A DNA stretch of 44,832 nucleotides, from NCBI GenBank assembly GCA_028282745.1, contig JANQHJ010000073.1:1-44832 (forward strand), read 5' to 3'. Source of the stretch: Sedimentisphaerales bacterium (GTDB lineage: Bacteria; Planctomycetota; Phycisphaerae; Sedimentisphaerales; Anaerobacaceae). The translations under genes and the position numbers were made by a program. Positions 33,391-40,186 of the stretch are shown here, one piece after another; within the stretch, counting starts at the first letter, position 1; each line of letters starts with the position of its first letter. The notes beneath the pieces were generated by a model that worked only from the letters and a program-made list of their open reading frames with translations, searched no databases and had not been told where the DNA came from.

Positions 33391-34836
33391 TCATGCACTT
33401 GATTCAGCTGTTTCAAATTCTGCGTTGTTTTTTAAATCTGAAAGATCTTTTAAGGCGTTTTCAATATCTTCATCTCCAGAGCCTAGATAACCTTGGACTC
33501 CACAAACAGGACACTCTTCGTTTGGAGAGATTGAAGCAGTTAGTAGATTTGTTTTTTGGCGATTGTAGTGCAGAAACTCAGTACCCTTGAAGTTATCATC
33601 AAAGAGAAGTTTTAATAATTGAGAGATTGCCAAATGACTTGTGACTCCATTTAGGTGTAAGACAGAGGGAGTTGGAGTTTCATTACTGCCTCTTACATAA
33701 CCAGCTTTTTCATAACTTGTCTCAGTTTCTTTGCTCATTGACTCCATGGCAGCTTGGCAAGGGTCAATTGTCCCAGAGCAGACAAAACACCCAGTCTGAC
33801 CAGGTATGAAAACTTGAACTTGACCAACAGCTTCATAAATTGAATCTTGGGGGATGATCTCTGTTCCAATATCAAGAAGCGGGATTGAATATCTTGCGGC
33901 AATGCTATTAAGCATTTGTCTTGCACCATCATTATCTACAGCACCGATGATAATGTTAGCTTCTTTAGCGATGTTAAGGATTTCATTTTCTTCAATACTT
34001 TTTTGATAGCAACAAACATTAAGATGAGGTGTTCTATTATTAGCATGAATCTGAGCAATATCTGCCTTAGAACAGCCTACTTCTTCTGGATATGCATATG
34101 GAATTCGTGGAAGGTTTGATTTTTCTAAAATGTCAGGGTCACAGGCCTTAATCCAGCCTTTTTTACTACCAAATCCTAAAGATAAAAGGCTATCGAAAAT
34201 TAGTGAGCCATTTCCACCAAGACCACAAAGCAGAACTTTAAGGTTTTCAAGAAGTCCTTGATCCCAGCCTGGAATTATTAAATGTCTGGCATATTGCTCA
34301 TTTATTTTCTGTTTTCTACTTTGCTTATTGTTTACGAGTATTGTAGTTGGGGTTCCAAGTATTTCTATACGATTTACAGACTCAAACTTTCTTTTCTTTC
34401 TGTTCCATATCTGAGCTTCGAAGTTGTCAAAGCCTTCTCCAAACACAATCATCCCCATTGTTGTTGATTCGGGGAAGTTTTCAGAAATATATTTTGCATT
34501 TTTAGTTCCGTGATGGTTATCAATGCCGCTAAATCCAGCATTCTGACTAAAAGGATGAGTGTGTGAATCTATAATAGTCAATCCTTGGCCATAAGCTAAA
34601 CTATATGCAACTGATTGGTATTTCTGATCAGGTTCTATTGAAACAGGTGATTGATTTTTAAGTTCGTTATCATCAGGCAAAATTAATTGTTTGCAGATAT
34701 AAATGTCATTGTCATGGCCTTTAGCTTTAGAAAATAAACCGTATAAAAAGCTTTCATCTTTACCTGATTTGGATAGATGTTTCTTTTTAATTTCAAAATC
34801 TGGCCTACTAAACCTAATAATAGTATCTTTTTTCAT
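33391..34836 (-). CDS. JAB (JAMM) deubiquitinase-like / E1-like fusion protein
   Basis: This 481-aa protein unites two activities of a ubiquitin-like pathway. Residues about 1-165 form a JAB/JAMM metalloprotease with H92, H94, P95, S103 and D106 (HTHPFSQNAGFSGID), and E28 is a possible catalytic glutamate. Residues about 185-450 form a ThiF/E1-like adenylation domain: Rossmann loop GLGGNGS (205-211), D233 and NLPR (241-244), K257, and DNDG (301-304). Paired CxxC motifs C350/C353 and C442/C445 match the structural zinc site of MoeB/ThiF. C360 or a zinc-site neighbour might form the thioester, but this is unclear. AGGAG precedes the ATG. It lies 10 bp downstream of the E2 gene. It would mature, activate and perhaps remove the UBL at 35220. 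Confidence 0.9.
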   Translation of the reverse strand: MKKDTIIRFSRPDFEIKKKHLSKSGKDESFLYGLFSKAKGHDNDIYICKQLILPDDNELKNQSPVSIEPDQKYQSVAYSLAYGQGLTIIDSHTHPFSQNAGFSGIDNHHGTKNAKYISENFPESTTMGMIVFGEGFDNFEAQIWNRKKRKFESVNRIEILGTPTTILVNNKQSRKQKINEQYARHLIIPGWDQGLLENLKVLLCGLGGNGSLIFDSLLSLGFGSKKGWIKACDPDILEKSNLPRIPYAYPEEVGCSKADIAQIHANNRTPHLNVCCYQKSIEENEILNIAKEANIIIGAVDNDGARQMLNSIAARYSIPLLDIGTEIIPQDSIYEAVGQVQVFIPGQTGCFVCSGTIDPCQAAMESMSKETETSYEKAGYVRGSNETPTPSVLHLNGVTSHLAISQLLKLLFDDNFKGTEFLHYNRQKTNLLTASISPNEECPVCGVQGYLGSGDEDIENALKDLSDLKNNAEFETAESSA

Positions 34837-34846
34837 TGTGATTCTC

Positions 34847-35218
34847 CTATCTTGGATCAGTTAAGTGTGCTCTTAGCAATTCAAAAAAGGTTATCAGATT
34901 GTCTTTACACGGATTCCAGTCTATACTTTCATAGCACCACCAAGCCCATCCACGTGGACCTGAATAAGAGTGAAAGTCTTTTGGTTTCCTACCTCTGAAC
35001 CGAAGACTATCGGGCACAAAAACTTCAGCATCTCCAATACCAGGTGGTTCTTCAGGGTATTGGTCAGGAAGATTCAGCAGAATTGAAATAGTGTCATAAT
35101 TATAACCGGGAGGCAGGTTAAAGTTGCCAACAGTAATTGAAGTGCAATCATCATCAAGAGCTACCGGGTATATGTATGACAATTCTCGAATGTCTTTTTT
35201 CAACCTGTAGATGTTCAT
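34847..35218 (-). CDS. E2-like (UBC) conjugating protein, prokaryotic family E type
   Basis: This 123-aa protein has the compact UBC fold pattern of bacterial E2 family E proteins. An N-terminal helix (about 1-16) is followed by strands with NLPPGYNYDTISILLNLP (34-51), the hallmark PDQYPEEPPG (51-60), and a C-terminal block with HSYSGPRGWAWW, W101 and KDNLITFFELLRAHL (105-119). C95 (WWCY) and C104 (NPCKDNL) are the two candidate thioester cysteines; which is catalytic cannot be decided from one sequence. C25 is in the N-terminal region. It starts one base after the UBL stop codon, which implies translational coupling, and precedes the JAB-E1 gene. It should receive the activated UBL and pass it to a target. 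Confidence 0.85.
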   Translation of the reverse strand: MNIYRLKKDIRELSYIYPVALDDDCTSITVGNFNLPPGYNYDTISILLNLPDQYPEEPPGIGDAEVFVPDSLRFRGRKPKDFHSYSGPRGWAWWCYESIDWNPCKDNLITFFELLRAHLTDPR

Positions 35219-35219
35219 T

Positions 35220-35441
35220 TTACCACCCCCTTATTGCCCTTGGAGCATCCATAAATCTATCATATGGACTTAATTTAATATCCCCTCTATTGGGAACAAT
35301 AACATTTTCCCCAGAAGGTCTTTGCAATATTAGTGTTCGATCATTTGGTAGATTAGCTGCTCTTCTGACATCAACAGCCTCAGCATTCCCATTTGAATCG
35401 GTTGGAACTTCTACTTCTCTACCACCTGCAAATACTCTCAT
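35220..35441 (-). CDS. Ubiquitin-like modifier protein
   Basis: This 73-aa protein is a beta-grasp candidate. The strand-helix-strand pattern runs MRVFAGGREVEVP, VDVRRAANLP, DRTLILQRPSGENVIVP and DIKLSPYDRFMDAPRAIRGW. The middle and end resemble prokaryotic ubiquitin-like proteins found in E1/E2/JAB operons. The C-terminus reads RAIRGW, so the expected terminal glycine is followed by one tryptophan. A processing peptidase, plausibly the JAB domain encoded two genes downstream, would have to expose the glycine. No lysine-rich tail or second UBL unit is present, so this is a single-domain form. AGGAG lies seven bases before the ATG. Gene order UBL, E2, JAB-E1 is the strongest support for the function. 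Confidence 0.82.
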   Translation of the reverse strand: MRVFAGGREVEVPTDSNGNAEAVDVRRAANLPNDRTLILQRPSGENVIVPNRGDIKLSPYDRFMDAPRAIRGW

Positions 35442-35471
35442 GATAAATCTCCTTAAAAAGATTGATTAAAA

Positions 35472-35702
35472 TTATTTGTTAATCGCCCTATAGACGATGA
35501 CCACGGTTAAAATGATCGTAAGAAAAGCAATTGCTGCTTGTGCTCCTTTTGGAAAATCTTTCATAAATTCAAGGCTTTCAGAAAACCAGTTGAAGATCTG
35601 CCTAAATACTCTCAGAACATCTTTTATGTGTATAAGAACGATGAGCCCAACTATAAATAAAGCTAGCTTTTTCAAACTTAATTTGGGACCATTATCTTCC
35701 AT
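35472..35702 (-). CDS. Small two-helix membrane protein
   Basis: This 76-aa predicted membrane protein has hydrophobic segments at about 12-32 (LALFIVGLIVLIHI) and 55-73 (AAIAFLTIILTVVIVY), joined by an amphipathic loop with aromatic residues. GGAG precedes the ATG at 35702. Its start overlaps the end of the ATPase gene by 11 bases, so the two are co-translated. It lies 30 bp upstream of the UBL gene. It may anchor the ATPase at the membrane, as small membrane partners of coupling proteins do, but I do not recognise a family. Confidence 0.65.
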   Translation of the reverse strand: MEDNGPKLSLKKLALFIVGLIVLIHIKDVLRVFRQIFNWFSESLEFMKDFPKGAQAAIAFLTIILTVVIVYRAINK

Positions 35703-37725
35703 ACTTATTCTCCAATTGCTTTGTCCATTTGCTAAAGTGTATGAATTCGAATTTGTTGGTCAGTTTTGGTGGTAACGATGTTAGTTTATTAAAGTATGAT
35801 TTAACTGCTGTTGCAGTTGCTGCATCTTTGCATAACCATATTATTTCTTGATAAGCAGAATCCTGAAGTTTAGCCGCATTTGCCATAAGATTTGAAGTTG
35901 ATAATGTAAGTTCTATTGCAGTTATGTTGCCTGATTTATCAGTGATGGTTATATCGATTGTTTGACCTTTTGTTCCGATTGGCGTTTCTACATTTACACG
36001 AGAATTGGTGAGTTTTTTAAGAATATCTTCGGCCAACCTTACATAAAACGCATGTTCAATGCTGGTAGCCCTCTTATATGGATTTGCAATGCTAAATTTG
36101 TCATAAGCTTTTTGTGTTGCGATCAGATAAAGGCTTTTTCCGCATCGTGACTGAATAAGAAAACCGTTTTGCACTGCATTTTTTTTGGCAGAGTCATATT
36201 CCCTAATTGAATCCAATCTTTCAGCATGTTCTCTGACTTTTTGATATGGATAGTGCACACAATCAAGAACAAGCTTATCGACAGAACTTTTGATGTATGA
36301 TGGTTTTTGTTTTTCTGTGGGGTTTGTTTCATTTTGTGGGATTTTTGCTAATGAATGCCATGGAACAATCGTACTTGAATAATCTTCGTTTTGTGGACTC
36401 TGCAGTTGTAAGTCTTCAACAAATGGAATCCAGCCATGTACAGGGCGAGCCCATTTTGATCCAGAAATAAAAACCAATGTTTCACGAGTTTGAAATCTTA
36501 AGATGGCATTTTTTTGCTCAGGCGTTAAAGACATAAAATTTTGGATAATGCGGAGGTTTTCTTCGCCATTGACATTTCCGGCTACAATCATGCTTCTGCT
36601 AAGGAATAAAACTGCTGGATCGATTTGTGCAGGGAGTTGTGTTGCAAAGATGGCGCATATTCCAGCAGAGCGAAGAACTGCTAATATGTGGCCAAGGGAT
36701 GAAGTTCTTCTTCTGGCGTCATATTGATGCTCAATACCAATAAACCGAGTGGCATCATCAACTACAATGATTTGCTTAATTTCTTTGGATTCGGGAAGGT
36801 TTTTGGCTTGTTGATAAAGCCAGTAAAGCAGGTAAGTAATGAGTGCTTTGCACTGTATTTCACTTGTAAGACTTCGAGCATTAATCACTGTATTTTCTCT
36901 AAAGAGCCATTCGAGTGACAATCCCTTTCTACAACTAAAGAGATTCTGTTTTCCGATGATGAGTGACAATGCTGTCTTGGCCGCATCATGATAACCAACT
37001 TGCCGGAAGTTGTTGGGTTTAATAGTAAGTAATGCTTCGTAAATATCTCTGAGACATAATGCTGTTTCCTTACTTGTTTGTTTGCAATATTGCTGAATCT
37101 GGGAGATCGCTATGTCAGCAGCTTGGTTTAAAAAATCTAGCCCATAAATAAGTGAACAGATGTTTGCTAAGATAGGGATAAATTCATAGATAAAATTGTT
37201 TTGGTTGGCGTTTGGTGGTGACGTTAAATCAAGAGACGTTTTGTTTAAATCAAGATGTCTAAAATTCCTTCGATTTCCGAACCCATTTTTAGGATCGATA
37301 AGAGTTATTTTTATCGCTGGATTTATTTTCTTGAACTCATTACACAAATGAATAATAAAACGGCTTTTACCTGAACCTTGAGGGCCAACCACCACCACAC
37401 CTGTCAGAAGTTTATTCAGGTCAATTTTAAATGAAATTCTGTTTATCTGGTCTATCAAATATAAGTTGCCTTGGCTCAATAATTCTTCTGGGCCATATGG
37501 TCTGAAAGGATCAGGTTTTCGAAGACATTCAGTTTGGTAAGATTCTAAAATAAGTTCTAAACGATTAATGACTGACTCAAACACTTTTTCACTAAAAGCA
37601 GAGTTTGCAGTCTTAAGTAGGTGCTTTACTTCAGGATTGAAAATAAGCTGTGCATCTCGCAACCTAGCTTCAATAGCTGTAAGCTTTTTTGCCTGTAATT
37701 CAAATTGTGAAATTGGGATACGCAT
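35692..37725 (-). CDS. HerA/VirD4-like ATPase with nuclease-like C-terminal domain
   Basis: This 677-aa protein has an N-terminal helical region (about 1-75), then a RecA-type motor of the FtsK/HerA/TraG superfamily. Walker A is GPQGSGKS (114-121), Walker B is IIVVDDA (319-325), and the glutamine sensor is in IFATQLPAQID (359-369). A nearby SGSKWARPVHGW segment is typical of conjugative coupling proteins. The C-terminal part (about 555-645) has the strand-helix order of a PD-(D/E)xK-like domain, with D591 in TIDITIT and E605 in AIELTLS, but the catalytic lysine is threonine. No strong transmembrane helix is seen; the overlapping small membrane protein may supply one. The likely role is hexameric DNA pumping, as in conjugation or HerA-type defence. 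It lies upstream of the UBL module in the same operon. Confidence 0.8.
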   Translation of the reverse strand: MRIPISQFELQAKKLTAIEARLRDAQLIFNPEVKHLLKTANSAFSEKVFESVINRLELILESYQTECLRKPDPFRPYGPEELLSQGNLYLIDQINRISFKIDLNKLLTGVVVVGPQGSGKSRFIIHLCNEFKKINPAIKITLIDPKNGFGNRRNFRHLDLNKTSLDLTSPPNANQNNFIYEFIPILANICSLIYGLDFLNQAADIAISQIQQYCKQTSKETALCLRDIYEALLTIKPNNFRQVGYHDAAKTALSLIIGKQNLFSCRKGLSLEWLFRENTVINARSLTSEIQCKALITYLLYWLYQQAKNLPESKEIKQIIVVDDATRFIGIEHQYDARRRTSSLGHILAVLRSAGICAIFATQLPAQIDPAVLFLSRSMIVAGNVNGEENLRIIQNFMSLTPEQKNAILRFQTRETLVFISGSKWARPVHGWIPFVEDLQLQSPQNEDYSSTIVPWHSLAKIPQNETNPTEKQKPSYIKSSVDKLVLDCVHYPYQKVREHAERLDSIREYDSAKKNAVQNGFLIQSRCGKSLYLIATQKAYDKFSIANPYKRATSIEHAFYVRLAEDILKKLTNSRVNVETPIGTKGQTIDITITDKSGNITAIELTLSTSNLMANAAKLQDSAYQEIIWLCKDAATATAVKSYFNKLTSLPPKLTNKFEFIHFSKWTKQLENKYGR

Positions 37726-37733
37726 AACCCTTC

Positions 37734-38309
37734 CTATCTTTCCTCGATAAACGGCGACAATAAAAAACCGATGATTTTCTGTTTTAGCAATTGTTTTTTG
37801 AGATGTTTTTGGCAGGCAACACAGAGTTGCTGGACTATATCATTAGGCATTTGAATTGGCCTACAATGTACAGAGCAAGTGTTTGTTCCGCATATATCAC
37901 ACTGTGAATCTGATTGGGTATCATATAAAGCCCTGCTCTGTGCTTCCTGAAAACTTAACAAACCTTTGTCAAATGCTTCTTTAGCTTCAAGTTGACAGAA
38001 AGGACAAATACCTGCAATATCTTCGACTTTATTGACAATCCTGCCAGTTCCTATGATATGACTCTGACTTTGGGATAAATCCTTCGCTTGTCCTTGGTTG
38101 TCAACCTGAATAAATTTACGTTTTCCAAATCCAATGCCAGTTCCGGCAATTGTATGAATACTGGTTTCTTCTTCTGTGTACGAAGTGTCATTTGGAATCG
38201 GATTCTGGGATGAATCCGCTTGGTGTGATGGCGGTGATGGAACATACGGTAGATGTGCCGGATGGGTTTTTATGTTAATCAGATTTTTAAAGAAGTTTTT
38301 GAAGTTCAT
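37734..38309 (-). CDS. Zinc-binding protein with RING-like ligand order, candidate E3
   Basis: This 191-aa protein has an unstructured N-terminal half (about 20-55, P/S/T/E rich) and a C-terminal Cys/His-rich domain. The ligands in order are C102 and C105 (CPFC), C137 and C140 (CDIC), C145 with H148 or C149 (CSVHC), and C163 and C166 (CVAC, with H169). Eight ligands in four pairs fit a binuclear treble-clef or RING/FYVE-like fold, and the spacings fall within RING ranges except for the cysteine at the fourth position. Such domains have been described with bacterial ubiquitin-like operons, so an E3-like adaptor is a reasonable hypothesis. It is not proved, because rubredoxin-type or DNA-binding zinc domains could give similar spacing. 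The gene ends eight bases before the ATPase start. Confidence 0.55.
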   Translation of the reverse strand: MNFKNFFKNLINIKTHPAHLPYVPSPPSHQADSSQNPIPNDTSYTEEETSIHTIAGTGIGFGKRKFIQVDNQGQAKDLSQSQSHIIGTGRIVNKVEDIAGICPFCQLEAKEAFDKGLLSFQEAQSRALYDTQSDSQCDICGTNTCSVHCRPIQMPNDIVQQLCVACQKHLKKQLLKQKIIGFLLSPFIEER

Positions 38310-38328
38310 GTTTTTTTGCTTTTTTGTG

Positions 38329-38802
38329 TCAGGATTTACCTGGCAGATAGATATCTATTTGTAGTGTACTGACTTTTATGGATCTATTACTGTATGGATG
38401 ATATATTTCTTTTTCATCATTCATCATCCCAGATAACATTGCATTTTCATAACCAGGAATAGCAGCAACCACATCTAGGAAGAAAATGCCGTTCTTATCC
38501 CACCATCCTCCAATTAATCCTCCGTTGAGATATATTGCTGATAGGTTTACGCATAGCCATTCGATTAACTCATTAAGTTTGGGGTCAGATTTAAAACTTT
38601 TACTATGCTTTTGCTGGCCTACAAGGTAAATTTTAGAAGAGAAATTGGTTTTGAGCTTTAGATTTATGATATTGAACGTAAAGCCAGATGGGTGTTTTTT
38701 TATAGCGGCTTTGAAACGCTTCGCAGTATTTTGAAGAAACAATTCAGTGGTGATCTTTAAGAGTTTCTTCTTTTTGCCATCCCCTTGTTCGATACTATTC
38801 AT
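38329..38802 (-). CDS. Unknown protein of the element
   Basis: This 157-aa protein is basic at the N-terminus (GKKKKLLKITTELF) and mixed alpha/beta. The section GGLIGGWWDKNGIFFLDVVAAIPGYENAM has the look of a small domain common in mobile-element hypothetical proteins, where a WD/LDV strand pair is followed by a helix, but I cannot name it. It lies between the sigma-like regulator and the zinc protein, with only 19 bp before the latter, so it is part of the same operon. No signal peptide or membrane segment is seen. Function is unknown. Confidence 0.6.
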   Translation of the reverse strand: MNSIEQGDGKKKKLLKITTELFLQNTAKRFKAAIKKHPSGFTFNIINLKLKTNFSSKIYLVGQQKHSKSFKSDPKLNELIEWLCVNLSAIYLNGGLIGGWWDKNGIFFLDVVAAIPGYENAMLSGMMNDEKEIYHPYSNRSIKVSTLQIDIYLPGKS

Positions 38803-38878
38803 AATTATGCTCTCAACAGTTTTTGTTTATGATCTATCTTTGCCAAAGATATTTTGGTCTTTCACTATTAAAAGCGAT

Positions 38879-39472
38879 TTACGTGTTTTTACGCTTTTTT
38901 ACGTATCTCATTTTTTGATAATGTTGTTCCATTTTGTTTTGGGCTCTATAGAATGTACCGCTTGCGGTGCTGGTCTCAATGCCAAGCACCCGACCAATTT
39001 CCTTGAATCTAAGTCCTTCTTCAATTCTAAGCGTGACTACTCGCCATTCTGTCTTTGAGAACAGATGGATACAATTTTTATAGAGTGCGAAGATGTCATC
39101 TGATCTGACCCGGTCTATCTCTTTCAAGTAACCTGAGTCATATTTTCGCAAGATTTCACCGTTTTCATCTGAATCATTGGCATTACTGATCGCTTCTATT
39201 AAATTGCCATATGTGCATTGTAGGTTTTTGGAGCCCTTGTGCTCCGGAACTAGTTTGTTTTTTAACAACTCACAAGGTTCTTTACAGGTTTCAGCTTGTT
39301 TGCAGTTTTGGCAGGGGCTGTCCTCTGGATTGTTCTCGTCTAAAAGTTTTTGACTGGCTTTAACGAAAGTCATAACTACAGGGAGTGTCTGGCGAATCAG
39401 AACTTTTAACTCTGAGCCTGAACATGTGTCAATATTCAGATTTTTCAATTCGTCAAGCAACCTCTGCTCCAT
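38879..39472 (-). CDS. Sigma-70 region-4-like regulator with cysteine cluster
   Basis: This 197-aa protein is the first gene of the minus-strand operon. The C-terminal part (about 138-185) is a sigma region 4 / LuxR-like helix-turn-helix: LFSKTEWRVVTLRIEEGLRFKEIGR-VLGIETSTASGTFYRAQNKM. This suggests DNA binding at -35-like sites or anti-termination. It lacks a visible region 2, so it is not a complete sigma factor. Residues 54-67 form a cysteine cluster CxxC-x5-CxxxC that could bind a metal and sense redox or zinc. It probably controls the element's own operon. The start is the ATG at 39472, with a weak Shine-Dalgarno. Sequence upstream contains the second direct-repeat copy at 39575. Confidence 0.6.
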   Translation of the reverse strand: MEQRLLDELKNLNIDTCSGSELKVLIRQTLPVVMTFVKASQKLLDENNPEDSPCQNCKQAETCKEPCELLKNKLVPEHKGSKNLQCTYGNLIEAISNANDSDENGEILRKYDSGYLKEIDRVRSDDIFALYKNCIHLFSKTEWRVVTLRIEEGLRFKEIGRVLGIETSTASGTFYRAQNKMEQHYQKMRYVKKRKNT

Positions 39473-39574
39473 TAAGCTGTTTATCTTTAAACTTATCTAT
39501 CAAGATAATCGGTGAGACTTGTAAAAATTAAAAGCAGAAAGGATGTATGGTGTCGTGTATCTTCGTTTTAATGT

Positions 39575-39601
39575 TAAATCACTATAAAATATGTAGTTAC
39601 A
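39575..39601. repeat. Imperfect 27-nt direct repeat, copy 2
   Basis: TAAATCACTAT (39575-39585) and TAGTTACA (39594-39601) repeat the sequence at 31535-31561 with identical spacing. It lies about 100 bp upstream of the first gene of the minus-strand operon. It may be a second recombinase or regulator binding site. Confidence 0.5.
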
Positions 39602-39644
39602 TGCATGCAATCACAAAGATAACACAAAGATTAAAGGTGATATT

Positions 39645-40037
39645 TTAAACAGTTTTTTGTGTTTGAAGATTGTTCCAATATTTTCTGTGTGAATCAAATA
39701 TACCTTTTTCAAATTGTCGTATTTCCTCTTTAGAGAATTCTTCAGTGTGCCAAATATTATCGTACACAATGGAAGTTTCGTAGGGCACTTTGTATGAAAA
39801 AGAGATATGTGAACAATGGCTATTCTGGGGATGGCAGTCTTTCTCTTTAAGATATTCCATGTGATTGTTGATAAGGTCATCTGTGAAGTGCTGCATCTCT
39901 CCTCTACCTCTGAACATCCTCGGACAATGTATTTTCTTGTGTCGTATAACAGGCCCTTCCGCTACATATGTCCAGTTTAAACCATCCTCTTTCAGCTTAA
40001 ATATTTTGTATAAATTACTGACCTTTTCTTCTATCAT
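39645..40037 (-). CDS. Hypothetical protein of the element
   Basis: This is a 130-aa soluble protein with no recognisable family. It contains two cysteine/histidine patches, IRHKKIHCPRM (about 31-41) and CHPQNSHCSHISF (about 68-80), which could bind metal. The rest is charged and helical, with an acidic-to-basic C-terminus. There is no good ribosome binding site, so the start at 40037 is tentative. It lies upstream of the sigma-like regulator on the same strand with a 172-bp gap, and is divergent from the 40187 gene. Function is unknown. Confidence 0.45.
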   Translation of the reverse strand: MIEEKVSNLYKIFKLKEDGLNWTYVAEGPVIRHKKIHCPRMFRGRGEMQHFTDDLINNHMEYLKEKDCHPQNSHCSHISFSYKVPYETSIVYDNIWHTEEFSKEEIRQFEKGIFDSHRKYWNNLQTQKTV

Positions 40038-40112
40038 CTTAATAAACAGTGAAAATAGGTGTATTTAAACGTTTCGGTTTTGTTACAACTAAAGGGTGAT
40101 GAAAAGTAATAA

Positions 40113-40140
40113 TTGACAAAGTATCTATTATTTTTAAAAT
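40113..40140 (+). promoter_or_regulatory. Sigma-70-type promoter of the plus-strand accessory group
   Basis: A perfect -35 hexamer TTGACA (40113-40118) is separated by 16 bp from TAAAAT (40135-40140). Transcription would start about 40147, giving a short leader of about 40 bases with GGAGAAGAG before the ATG at 40187. Confidence 0.7.
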
Positions 40141-40186
40141 ATTGATTCCTGGTTTTAGATATTCTTTCGATGGAGAAGAGACATAG

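Noticed and set aside
35692-37725. Conjugation coupling protein proving a conjugative element
   Set aside because: No relaxase, type IV secretion genes or oriT are visible in this window, so conjugation remains a possibility only.
39575-39601. Right attachment site (attR) closing a small element at 31.5-39.6 kb
   Set aside because: The 27-nt repeat does not include tRNA-Phe 3' sequence, and accessory genes continue beyond it to the window end.
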